Assembly (NCBI GenBank): GCA_015658585.1
Contig: DQOP01000083.1
Span: forward strand, 1-7,759
From: Candidatus Poseidoniales archaeon
GTDB taxonomy: Archaea; Thermoplasmatota; Poseidoniia; MGIII; CG-Epi1
DNA: 7,759 nt
Direction: 5' to 3'
Within the stretch, counting starts at the first letter, position 1. Every line of letters starts with the position of its first letter. Below the pieces are notes generated by a model. That model ran no database searches, was not told where the DNA came from, and saw only the letters and a list, made by a program, of their open reading frames with translations. The position numbers were made by a program, and so were the translations under genes. This document shows positions 1 through 6,111 of the stretch, in pieces.

Positions 1-453
1 GAGGGCAAGAATGAATGGGGTCTGGTGTCGCTTCAAGATATTGATTGATTCCAATGTCTGTGGTTTGAAACCCTCGGTTATGTCCACAACCAGAACGGCC
101 AGATCGGCTAAAGCCCCACTTCGTGATCTCAAGGTAGTGAATGAATGGTGGCCTGGAGTGTCTATGAAAAGTAATCCTGGTAGAGTTGTTGTCCCCTCCT
201 TCAATAGAGGACCACATATCTTGGAAACGGTATCAAAGGGGACTTCGGTGGCACCTATGTGCTGAGTTATGGCTCCTGCTTCCCGCTTTACCACTGTCGT
301 GCCCCTCACATAGTCCAGAAGGGAGGTCTTGCCGTGATCCACATGTCCTAGAACCGCAACTATCGGCTGACGTAGAGGTGCAGCTGGGTCAATTTCTTCC
401 TCCTCATCGACCTCTTCTGGCGAATCCTCAATCTCCTCATCTTCGGTAACCAT
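1..453 (-). CDS. infB: Translation initiation factor IF-2/aIF5B, N-terminal part (3' end outside window)
   Basis: The 151 visible residues are the start of the GTPase that promotes ribosomal subunit joining and initiator tRNA placement in archaea. An acidic leader (residues 1-22, nearly all D/E from 4 to 20) is followed by the G domain: P-loop GHVDHGKT at 36-43, switch [10 protein letters not shown] at 60-68, and G3 DTPGH at 98-102 with the expected catalytic His102. The block [20 protein letters not shown] (114-133) is typical of aIF5B. The short leader before the G domain fits archaeal aIF5B and not the long bacterial IF-2. ATG at 453 is chosen; the frame is open a little further upstream (a TTG at about 467), but an AT-rich box 29 nt upstream suits a leaderless ATG. 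Residue 103 is His where I recall Glu (DTPGHE) in most family members. It is the last gene visible in the leftward operon, 40 nt after the PLP enzyme. Confidence 0.93.
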   Translation of the reverse strand, partial: MVTEDEEIEDSPEEVDEEEEIDPAAPLRQPIVAVLGHVDHGKTSLLDYVRGTTVVKREAGAITQHIGATEVPFDTVSKICGPLLKEGTTTLPGLLFIDTPGHHSFTTLRSRSGALADLAVLVVDITEGFKPQTLESINILKRHQTPFILAL

Positions 454-477
454 GGGATTGTTGCGCAAAATCGCCTG

Positions 478-486
478 TTTTAAAAA
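478..486 (-). promoter_or_regulatory. Candidate TATA box for infB
   Basis: On the minus strand this reads TTTTTAAAA, centred 29 nt upstream of the infB ATG. That is the distance expected if the transcript begins at or next to the start codon. No Shine-Dalgarno-like sequence lies between the box and the ATG, which also fits a leaderless mRNA. It could equally be a chance AT run in a short operon spacer. Confidence 0.35.
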
Positions 487-493
487 TGTCCGG

Positions 494-1687
494 TCAGAGT
501 TCCTGCTTCAATGCCTGAGCCAAATATTCGTATTCCTCAATAGAATTGTAGAGGTGTGCCGCAATCCTCAGATAGCGACTGTCGTGATGTGGCCACCCAA
601 AGACCGAGACCTGAATCCTGTATTTTTCGAGAAGCAAAGTGTGCAAGGGATCTGGTTCCAGTGCCGAGGCCGTAAGGGTCCCTTTTCCAGGAAGCGGGAC
701 TGCTGCCAGACCTACTATCATGGAATCTGGAGACGGTGATGGGATGCCTAACGCCTTTAGAAGCAGTTCCCGGCCAGAAAGCACCAATTGTCTGTTGTGC
801 TCCATTATGGCTGGCCATCCACCTTCCAGCAAACCTCCAAGAAATTCTATGGCCTGTGGGATACACAACCATGCGGTTGGATCCTGAGTGCCCGTCCAGT
901 CGAATTCGAAACGAAAGCTTTCTTCGGCCGTGCCAGGTACTGATGCGCCATGACTGATGGAAAGGGGGCGGATTCTCGCCCTTCGATCTTCACGGATATG
1001 GAGAAATGCCGAACCTTTTGGTGTGCATAGCCATTTGTGTGCGGTGCCGGTTATGTATGCTGGGTTCAACTTCTTAATGTCAAGGGGGACAATGCCCGGA
1101 CCATGTGCGGCGTCAAGTAATACGTCAATATCCCTAGATTGTAACTCGGCTACGAGTTTCTCAAAGGGCATTCGGAGGCCGGTAGGGCTCGTTACTGTAT
1201 CAATCAGGGCCAATCTTGTCCTTTCGGTAACATGATCCAGAATTGCCTCTATTACTTGTTCATCACTTTCAGTCGGGAACGGGATTGGAACCACTACGGT
1301 CTTGGCTCCAGTTCTATTGGTGACAAAATCAACCGCGTTCCAACATGCCTGATAAGAATGATCGGAGATTATTATCTCATCGTCCGCCTGCAAATCCAGT
1401 GATCTTAAAATCGTATTGACTCCTGAGGTGGCATTCGTTACGAAGGTCATGCCTTCTGAGTCGGCATTCATAAAATCAGCAAGAGCGCTCAATGCCTGGG
1501 TCCATAACTCTCTGGCATCTACCTCCATGAACTGGACGGGGTCAGTTTCCAGCTGCCGTCGCAGCCTTTCCTGTTCATTCAGAACTACTTCGGGACACGC
1601 TCCAAAGGAACCGTGATTCAGAAAGACTATATCTGGATCAAGTGTCCAATGTTTTGATAAGACGCCGCGCGATGGCCTAGGAACCAT
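494..1687 (-). CDS. Class V aminotransferase-fold PLP enzyme, isopenicillin-N-epimerase-like
   Basis: This 397-aa protein has the full fold type I layout of the class V aminotransferase/cysteine desulfurase superfamily. Visible signatures are [11 protein letters not shown] near the N-terminus (about 22-32), the phosphate-binding NATSG turn (85-89), LLDAAHGPG with the pyridine-nitrogen aspartate at about 192, and TAHKWL with the likely Schiff-base lysine at about 218, then TGTQD (265-269). The opening [14 protein letters not shown] and the spacing match the isopenicillin-N-epimerase/CefD-like group, whose members include epimerases and C-S lyases, so the substrate cannot be named. The frame can be extended 20 codons to a GTG at 1747, but that would run 59 nt into the upstream gene. 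The ATG at 1687 sits one base after the upstream TGA (TGA-C-ATG) and is preferred, implying translational coupling. The protein is about normal length for the family. Confidence 0.88.
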   Translation of the reverse strand: MVPRPSRGVLSKHWTLDPDIVFLNHGSFGACPEVVLNEQERLRRQLETDPVQFMEVDARELWTQALSALADFMNADSEGMTFVTNATSGVNTILRSLDLQADDEIIISDHSYQACWNAVDFVTNRTGAKTVVVPIPFPTESDEQVIEAILDHVTERTRLALIDTVTSPTGLRMPFEKLVAELQSRDIDVLLDAAHGPGIVPLDIKKLNPAYITGTAHKWLCTPKGSAFLHIREDRRARIRPLSISHGASVPGTAEESFRFEFDWTGTQDPTAWLCIPQAIEFLGGLLEGGWPAIMEHNRQLVLSGRELLLKALGIPSPSPDSMIVGLAAVPLPGKGTLTASALEPDPLHTLLLEKYRIQVSVFGWPHHDSRYLRIAAHLYNSIEEYEYLAQALKQEL

Positions 1688-1688
1688 G

Positions 1689-1928
1689 TCAGCGCATTTT
1701 AGTGAATCTTCGCATGACTCTTTTGATTGGGGCACGTAAATCCTCACTGATGAATCCTTCTTCGATCCTTGAATCTAGAAAGGCTGTTGCACTCTCAACC
1801 GATTCACGAGAGCCCTTGGCGGTCAAAGATGCCAAGAAAGGTTCGGCTTCCTTCTCAGAGACACCAGATTCAAGAACTATCTCACGTAAAAAGAAAAGGA
1901 GTTCCGTGCGGCGGCCCTCGTTCAGCAT
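1689..1928 (-). CDS. Small helical protein of unknown function
   Basis: This is an unrecognised 79-aa protein from an ATG at 1928 to a TGA at 1691-1689. It looks almost entirely helical: LLFFLREIVLESG, then EAEPFLASLTAKG, then SVESATAFLDSRIEEGF, ending in the basic tail RAPIKRVMRRFTKMR. It has no cysteines, no membrane segment and no catalytic motif I can name. Its stop is separated by one base from the ATG of the downstream PLP enzyme, and it follows the OB-fold ssDNA-binding gene in the same operon. The same frame stays open for 33 more codons to a CTG at 2027, adding a very basic segment (see findings); with that start the protein would be 112 aa. The upstream AGAAGAGA abutting the ATG is a poor ribosome-binding site, so the true start is uncertain. 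Context hints at a nucleic-acid role, but that is inference. Confidence 0.62.
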   Translation of the reverse strand: MLNEGRRTELLFFLREIVLESGVSEKEAEPFLASLTAKGSRESVESATAFLDSRIEEGFISEDLRAPIKRVMRRFTKMR

Positions 1929-2029
1929 TCTCTTCTGTTTATTTCTTTTCTGAGGTGCCTTAACTTTTCTTTGGGGAGGTTGAGCCTTCTTGGGACCCCG
2001 GCGCCTGTGTCTCCCCCGCCTTGCCAGAG

Positions 2030-2554
2030 TTAATCGCCTCCCATTTCCTTAATGGCTGCTTCGATATCTTCCTTGGACATTTCATCACGGTTGAAATATT
2101 TTCTATTACCTGTGTCGCGCTTCAATTTCATCAGGGTGCTCCAAGGACTAGGTGGGCCTCGGTCCCGACCTCCTCCGCCTCTTCCACCTCTTCCACCTCT
2201 TCCATCATGACCCATTCTAGGCATCTCATATTCAATATCTGAAAGATTGATGCTCTCCTTGATCGTCTCAAGCCTGGATTTGGATTTTTTCATACTCCCA
2301 TGTTTTCCCAAACTAATTCTCATAGAGCCGCGCACCAGATTGGCTCGGGCATTCTTCAGATCAATCGTCAGACCATTCTCAACTGTCTCACATTCGTCGT
2401 TCCAGAAACTCATTATCACGGTTCCGGTTTCGTCGCCCACCAATCCTTCACAGATCATTGTCCCATTATCCATGGAACGGGGTTCTTCCAAGCTTAAAAT
2501 CTTGACCGGCATGTTAACTCGGCCAGTTCTAGGGGTCAACTCATCTACTTTCAA
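2030..2554 (-). CDS. Single-OB-fold ssDNA-binding protein with RG-rich tail (archaeal SSB/RPA-like)
   Basis: A 174-aa protein resembling the short crenarchaeal-type SSB and the SSB part of human hSSB1. The OB fold covers about residues 5-90, with the family hallmark GLVGDETGTVIMSFWND (38-53), including the aromatic Trp51 expected to stack on DNA bases. It is followed by a charged linker, an RG-rich stretch (about 118-132, GGR repeats encoded by three identical 9-bp units), and a C-terminal helix KEDIEAAIKEMGGD. It lacks the bacterial SSB DDDIPF-type tip. The start is a TTG at 2554 supported by GAAAGGT at 2562-2568 with about 7 nt spacing; the next in-frame Met is residue 15 and would cut off the first strand. 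It is the first gene of the leftward operon and is divergent from RPA. Its likely role is ssDNA protection in replication or repair, though RG tails also occur in RNA-binding proteins. Confidence 0.85.
   Translation of the reverse strand: MKVDELTPRTGRVNMPVKILSLEEPRSMDNGTMICEGLVGDETGTVIMSFWNDECETVENGLTIDLKNARANLVRGSMRISLGKHGSMKKSKSRLETIKESINLSDIEYEMPRMGHDGRGGRGGRGGGGRDRGPPSPWSTLMKLKRDTGNRKYFNRDEMSKEDIEAAIKEMGGD
2178..2204 (-). repeat. Three perfect 9-bp tandem repeats within the SSB gene
   Basis: On the plus strand CCTCTTCCA occurs three times in a row. On the coding strand it encodes the GGR repeat of the RG-rich tail. Exact repeats of this sort can change copy number by slippage, altering tail length without a frameshift. 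Confidence 0.85.
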
Positions 2555-2666
2555 ATTATCTACCTTTCTTTCTGACGAGGGGGTGCATTATAACGCTTGC
2601 GAAGATATCCAAAACCCCTTTACAGACTTATACCCAATTAGGGGGAAAAGGAGAAAAACCCATAAG

Positions 2667-2674
2667 CATATATA
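2667..2674 (+). promoter_or_regulatory. TATA box for the RPA-radA operon
   Basis: CATATATA, preceded by the A-rich CATAAG stretch where a TFB recognition element would lie. A transcript start about 25 nt downstream of its centre would fall near 2696, giving a leader of about 45 nt that contains the AAGGAG ribosome-binding site. Confidence 0.6.
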
Positions 2675-2696
2675 CCCTGACTGGTAGTAAGGGGTA

Positions 2697-2718
2697 GATT
2701 CGAGATAGAGTCCGAATC
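2697..2718. repeat. Inverted repeat GATTCG/CGAATC in the RPA leader
   Basis: Perfect 6-bp arms at 2697-2702 and 2713-2718 are separated by 10 nt. The repeat sits at or just after the predicted transcript start and 10 nt before the ribosome-binding site. It could be an operator for a dimeric repressor or a small leader hairpin. An arm length of six is short enough that chance is possible. Confidence 0.4.
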
Positions 2719-2727
2719 GAAAAAAAC

Positions 2728-2733
2728 AAGGAG
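2728..2733 (+). promoter_or_regulatory. Ribosome-binding site that fixes the RPA start
   Basis: AAGGAG abuts an ATG at 2734, which is too close to use, but lies 9 nt before the in-frame ATG at 2743. The second ATG is therefore the likely start, making the protein three residues shorter than the longest frame. Confidence 0.75.
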
Positions 2734-2742
2734 ATGCTCTAC

Positions 2743-4071
2743 ATGCAAACGAACGAAACTGATTTTGAGACACATATCGATGATATCGTAAAAGCTATCG
2801 GCGATAAGCTAGAACGAAACGTCATCGTTTCTGAACTGAAACGATACGTGGATGAGTATGGAATAGACCTGGCCACGGCCAAGGAATCCATAGTTAGGAA
2901 ACACTACGGCAATCCTGGTGCATTGCAACTGGGAACTGAAAAACTGCTCGCCCAGATCGGGGCTGGGGAGAACAGTATCAATTTCAAGGCCAAACTGGTC
3001 TCTGTGTACCGCAAGGAAATAACTACCAAGGAAGGCACACAGAAAGTAATCTTCGAAGGCGAGATTGGTGACGCAACCAGTCGCCTGAGGTACACCTACT
3101 GGAATGAAGGCTTTGATCTGCAGCCTGGTGATGTCATAGAGGTCAGCAATGCCTACACCAAAAGCTGGAACGATGTCATTACTGTGAACATGGGCGACCG
3201 CTGTGTCGTAAAACCAATCCAGGATGAGGAATTGGCCAATTTGGATATTGGTGTGGTAAAGCGCACGATGAATCTGCCTGGTGAAGAACTGGAATTGGTA
3301 AACCTTAAGCCCGGAATGTCAAATGTTTCCGTGAAACTAAGAATTCTTGACGTGGAAACCCGCAAGATAACTGTAAAAGGTGAGCCCAAGACGATCTTTG
3401 GAGGAAATGTAGGGGACAAAAGTGGAACTTGCAGATTCACCTCATGGAAGGATCACGATATTGTAGCAGGGAAGGCATACAAAGTGGAAAACGCGTATGT
3501 GAAAGAATTCAACGGACCCGACCTCCAGTTTGGAGAATATACCAAATTCAAGGAAATAGATAGTAAAGAACTACCTTCATTGGAAGACTATGAAGATGGC
3601 GTCCAATACACCCTGGCGCAGCTGGATGAACGTAGTGGAGCGTCAGACGCTGTAGTTGAAGGGCATGTACTAACCGTGCGTGAGGGCAGTGGATTGATAT
3701 TCCGGGACAAGGACACCAATCGGCCCCTCCGGAATGGTGATGATCGCAAGAATGCCGTTCCTGACCTTAGAATCCGACTGATATTTGATGATGGTTCAGG
3801 TTCCTGTACAGCATATCTCAACCGGGAAATTACTGAGAAGGTCCTAGGAAGGGATCTTGATTCATGCCTGGAATTTGTTAAAGAAAACTTCGGGTCCGAG
3901 GCCCTGATGGAAGAAATTGAGGATGCATTGGTTCTCAAACCTCTAAGATTAAGGGGATTTGCAAGGTCTGATGAATATGGATTATCTTTCTTCGCAAGAA
4001 GTTGTGACCCGGCGGCTGAAATTGATGTGCCTAATGTGGCCCGCCAATTCCTCGCTGCCTTGGAGGGCTAA
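2743..4071 (+). CDS. Replication protein A, three OB folds, zinc-finger ligands lost
   Basis: A 442-aa euryarchaeal-type RPA (COG1599-like), which coats ssDNA during replication, repair and recombination. An N-terminal helical domain (about 5-58) resembles that of haloarchaeal RPA. Three OB folds follow: OB1 at about 81-158 (GEIGDATSRLRYTYWN), OB2 at about 190-272 (GGNVGDKSGTCRFTSWKD, matching the IGDxTG...W core), and OB3 at about 300-425. OB3 contains GSGLIFRDKDTNRPLRNG (from about 315) followed by PDLRIRLIFDDGSGS. In relatives I recall the same stretch carrying a zinc finger of the form RCPxC...GxC..HG; here the ligand positions hold Asp or other residues and no Cys or His lies between about 309 and 354. 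It is the first gene of the rightward operon, and its TAA is immediately followed by the ATG of the RPA-associated gene. Identity is confident; which DNA-binding mode OB3 retains is not known. Confidence 0.92.
   Translation: MQTNETDFETHIDDIVKAIGDKLERNVIVSELKRYVDEYGIDLATAKESIVRKHYGNPGALQLGTEKLLAQIGAGENSINFKAKLVSVYRKEITTKEGTQKVIFEGEIGDATSRLRYTYWNEGFDLQPGDVIEVSNAYTKSWNDVITVNMGDRCVVKPIQDEELANLDIGVVKRTMNLPGEELELVNLKPGMSNVSVKLRILDVETRKITVKGEPKTIFGGNVGDKSGTCRFTSWKDHDIVAGKAYKVENAYVKEFNGPDLQFGEYTKFKEIDSKELPSLEDYEDGVQYTLAQLDERSGASDAVVEGHVLTVREGSGLIFRDKDTNRPLRNGDDRKNAVPDLRIRLIFDDGSGSCTAYLNREITEKVLGRDLDSCLEFVKENFGSEALMEEIEDALVLKPLRLRGFARSDEYGLSFFARSCDPAAEIDVPNVARQFLAALEG
4062..4067 (+). promoter_or_regulatory. 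Ribosome-binding site of the RPA-associated gene
   Basis: GGAGGG within the last codons of RPA, 4 nt before the ATG at 4072. With the TAAATG junction this supports coupled translation of the two subunits, giving near-equal amounts. Confidence 0.65.
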
Positions 4072-4995
4072 ATGGCTCAAAGAAGAGAACCTGGTGTTCT
4101 GGTATTGGCCAAAGAACTATCGGCAGCCATAGAAAAACACGTAGAAGAACGGGAATATTCGCCTACTTACCTGATATCCGAAATCGGGGCCAAGCTCTCT
4201 CGCGTCCTAATCGGAGGGGTATTGGACCAGATTGAAAACCGAGGAAGCGAAGATGATCCCTTCTACACTGCCCGGGTAATAGATCCCAATGGGGACTTCT
4301 ACTATCTGCAGGCAGGACAGTACAATCCCGAAGGCGCAGTGGCGCTCTCGAAATTGGAAATTGGAGTTCCGGTACTCTGTGTCGGAAAGGCCCGGGCCAG
4401 GACTCCCGAAGACAGTGAAAGAACCTATGTTAGCGTTCAACCCGAGAATATTCGTGCTGTCTCTATGGATGAAGTGAATCACTGGGCAATCAAAGCTTGT
4501 GATCATCTGATGCGCCGCATAAATGCAAACAAGGCCTTTGAAAAAGATGCAGATGCTCTCAAGCGAGCCAATCTGACGCCTCGAGAAATAAATGGGCTGG
4601 AATTATCAAAAGGATTCTATCCAACGGTTGCGGTCGAAAACTACGCTGCCTTGTTGTATGACTGTCTGACCAGACTAGCTGGTGGTGACCTACCCGAAAC
4701 AAAGAATTTCACTGGAAAATTCGAACCTGCCGGTGCTGCACCCGAAACTGAGATTCCTGAAGTCAAGGAAACTGTTGAAGAAGCTCCGAAAAAGGAAAAT
4801 CCTGGGGATCATGAAACGAAGGTCATGGAATTGATCAAGGAAATGGATGAAGGTGACGGGATATACTATGATGATCTAGGAAGTGCTGCATTAAAGGAAG
4901 AAGTAGATGGTCCAATGCTTGATGTGATTCTTGATTCGTTGTCGGACCAGGGGCTGATCTTCCAACCTAGATTCAATCACTACAAGGAGGCCTAG
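4072..4995 (+). CDS. RPA-associated protein (OB fold plus C-terminal winged helix)
   Basis: A 307-aa protein of the euryarchaeal RPA-associated family (COG3390-like), which pairs with RPA encoded next to it. The N-terminal part has family features: REPGVLVLAKEL (5-16), SRVLIGGVLDQIEN (43-56), an OB core FYTARVIDPNGDFYYLQAGQ (64-83) and VPVLCVGKAR (99-108) with YVSVQPENI (119-127). A helical region (about 134-203) and an acidic, Pro-rich linker (about 205-246) follow. Residues 247-307 look like a winged helix of the RPA32 C-terminal type (ETKVMELIKEM ... MLDVILDSLSDQGLIFQPR), a likely protein-contact module. It starts directly after the RPA stop with no gap and ends one base before radA, so it is a fixed part of this operon. 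It is expected to form a complex with RPA on ssDNA. Confidence 0.88.
   Translation: MAQRREPGVLVLAKELSAAIEKHVEEREYSPTYLISEIGAKLSRVLIGGVLDQIENRGSEDDPFYTARVIDPNGDFYYLQAGQYNPEGAVALSKLEIGVPVLCVGKARARTPEDSERTYVSVQPENIRAVSMDEVNHWAIKACDHLMRRINANKAFEKDADALKRANLTPREINGLELSKGFYPTVAVENYAALLYDCLTRLAGGDLPETKNFTGKFEPAGAAPETEIPEVKETVEEAPKKENPGDHETKVMELIKEMDEGDGIYYDDLGSAALKEEVDGPMLDVILDSLSDQGLIFQPRFNHYKEA
4984..4990 (+). promoter_or_regulatory. Strong ribosome-binding site of radA
   Basis: AAGGAGG, a perfect Shine-Dalgarno sequence, lies 6 nt before the radA ATG and inside the last codons of the upstream gene. It is the best ribosome-binding site in the window and confirms the 4997 start. Confidence 0.8.
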
Positions 4996-4996
4996 A

Positions 4997-5950
4997 ATGA
5001 GTGAAGCAAAAATAAAAAATGTAACCGATCTTACTGGCGTAGGTCCCTCTATTGCTGATAAGCTCAGTGATGCTGGATATGACACATTGGAAGCAATAGG
5101 AACGCAATCGCCAGGAGAGCTTTCTAGTGCTACGGGCATCGGGAAAGATACCTGTACTAAATTTATCATAGAAGCTCGAAAAGCTGCGGATATTGGCGCT
5201 TTCCTTACTGGAACGCAGTTGATGGAAAAGCGAGCTACTGTTGGAAAACTGACAACCTCGTCCAGTACTTTCGATGAATTATTGGGTGGAGGTGTTGAGA
5301 CTCAATCAATCACTGAGTTTTATGGACCATATGGTTCCGGAAAGACGCAATTTATTTTGCAATTAGCAGTTAATGCTCAACTACCAGTTGAAGAAGGTGG
5401 ATTAGGTGGAGAAGTCGCGATTATTGACACTGAAAATACCTTCAGGCCTGAAAGAATAATCTCTATGGCCAAAGCATTAGATCTTGATCCTGATGAGGTT
5501 CTAAGTAGAATCCATGTTGGGCGAGCCTACAATTCACATCAGCAAATGCTGATGGTGGAAAAGGTGAGCGAAATGGCAAAAGAAAGGCCAATCAAAATGC
5601 TAGGTGTTGATTCACTAACCGGTGCCTTCCGTGCTGAATATATTGGCAGAGGCAATCTTGCAGATAGGCAAGGTAAAATCAGTGCCCACATGAAAGAACT
5701 GGCCCGTTTCGGCGATCTGTACAATGCTGCTGTTGTTGTGACAAACCAGGTGTTGTCGAACCCGGCCGCTTTCTTTGGTGATCCTACCAAACCGATTGGT
5801 GGCCATATCGTAGGACACACCTCGAAATTCCGAATCTATCTCAGAAGAGGAAAGGCTGGGAGGCGCGTCTGCAGGCTTGTAGATTCCCCTCATCTGCCCG
5901 AGAATGAGGCTTTGATCTCAATCACAGAGGATGGTATCAGAGATGGGTGA
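4997..5950 (+). CDS. radA: DNA repair and recombination protein RadA
   Basis: A 317-aa archaeal RecA/Rad51-family strand-exchange protein that forms filaments on ssDNA and drives homologous recombination. The N-terminal helix-hairpin-helix domain spans about 8-65 (LTGVGPSIADKL, ATGIGKDTC). The ATPase core has Walker A GPYGSGKT (110-117, Lys116), ENTFRPERI (146-154), Walker B MLGVDSL (201-207, Asp205), the EYIGRG...ADRQ block (214-225), and the L2/C-terminal segment AAFFGDPTKPIGGH (257-270) with HLPENEA near the end. Length is normal. Two small departures are seen: the Walker A residue after the first Gly is Pro where GEFGSGKT is usual, and the inter-subunit FxxA-type motif appears as FLTG (69-72). 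It follows the RPA pair by one base, so RPA, its partner and RadA are probably co-expressed. Confidence 0.97.
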   Translation: MSEAKIKNVTDLTGVGPSIADKLSDAGYDTLEAIGTQSPGELSSATGIGKDTCTKFIIEARKAADIGAFLTGTQLMEKRATVGKLTTSSSTFDELLGGGVETQSITEFYGPYGSGKTQFILQLAVNAQLPVEEGGLGGEVAIIDTENTFRPERIISMAKALDLDPDEVLSRIHVGRAYNSHQQMLMVEKVSEMAKERPIKMLGVDSLTGAFRAEYIGRGNLADRQGKISAHMKELARFGDLYNAAVVVTNQVLSNPAAFFGDPTKPIGGHIVGHTSKFRIYLRRGKAGRRVCRLVDSPHLPENEALISITEDGIRDG

Positions 5951-6110
5951 GTTCCTAGATTTCGTCAAGGAATTTGGTCCTGTAATGGAGGACGTCAACG
6001 AATTTGACTGGCTCCGTTCAGAAAATGCCGTAAAAGAGGATGAAGAGCGAACTAATCCCTTTGAACTTAATCGATTTCCTGGATTGAAAATGGTTATGGA
6101 AAGTAAATGA
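5943..6110 (+). CDS. Small acidic protein of unknown function, overlapping radA
   Basis: A 55-aa frame not recognised as any known family. Its ATG lies within the last codons of radA, sharing 8 nt (ATGGGTGA), the kind of overlap used for termination-reinitiation. It reads MGEFLDFVKEFGPVMEDVNE at the start, then a charged middle (KEDEER, 31-36) and a C-terminal NPFELNRFPGLKMVMESK. There are 14 acidic against 7 basic residues and five Phe, with no Cys or His; an amphipathic N-terminal helix is plausible. A GAGG at 5927-5930 is 12 nt upstream, too distant to be strong. Supporting its reality: it fills the whole gap between radA and the convergent gene, ending one base before that gene's stop, and its composition is protein-like. 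Against it: it is short. It might be a partner or inhibitor of RadA, but that is a guess. Confidence 0.55.
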   Translation: MGEFLDFVKEFGPVMEDVNEFDWLRSENAVKEDEERTNPFELNRFPGLKMVMESK

Positions 6111-6111
6111 A

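Larger units (their letters stand above)
2555..2742. promoter_or_regulatory. Divergent intergenic control region between SSB and RPA
   Basis: This 188-nt gap carries no convincing reading frame. It must hold the promoters of both operons. Rightward, a clear TATA box lies at 2667-2674 and a ribosome-binding site at 2728-2733. Leftward, weaker TATA-like elements occur at 2626-2633 (GTATAAGT on the minus strand) and at 2588-2593 (TTATAA). The first would leave a leader of about 50 nt containing the SSB ribosome-binding site; the second would put the transcript start inside that site. A 6-bp inverted repeat lies at 2697-2718. Confidence 0.7.

Noticed and set aside
1688..1747. Twenty-codon N-terminal extension of the PLP enzyme from a GTG
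   Set aside because: It would overlap the upstream gene by 59 nt and precede the family's conserved start; the ATG at 1687 directly after the upstream TGA is better.
2178..2204. Short tandem repeats as a CRISPR or satellite
   Set aside because: There are no spacers, and the 9-bp units simply encode Gly-Gly-Arg within the SSB tail.
2247..2687. A 146-codon plus-strand frame opposite the SSB gene
   Set aside because: It runs antisense to a clear OB-fold gene and across the divergent promoter, has no ribosome-binding site and no recognisable protein features.
2734..2742. ATG at 2734 as the RPA start
   Set aside because: The AAGGAG ribosome-binding site touches this ATG, leaving no spacing; the ATG at 2743 has a normal 9-nt spacing.
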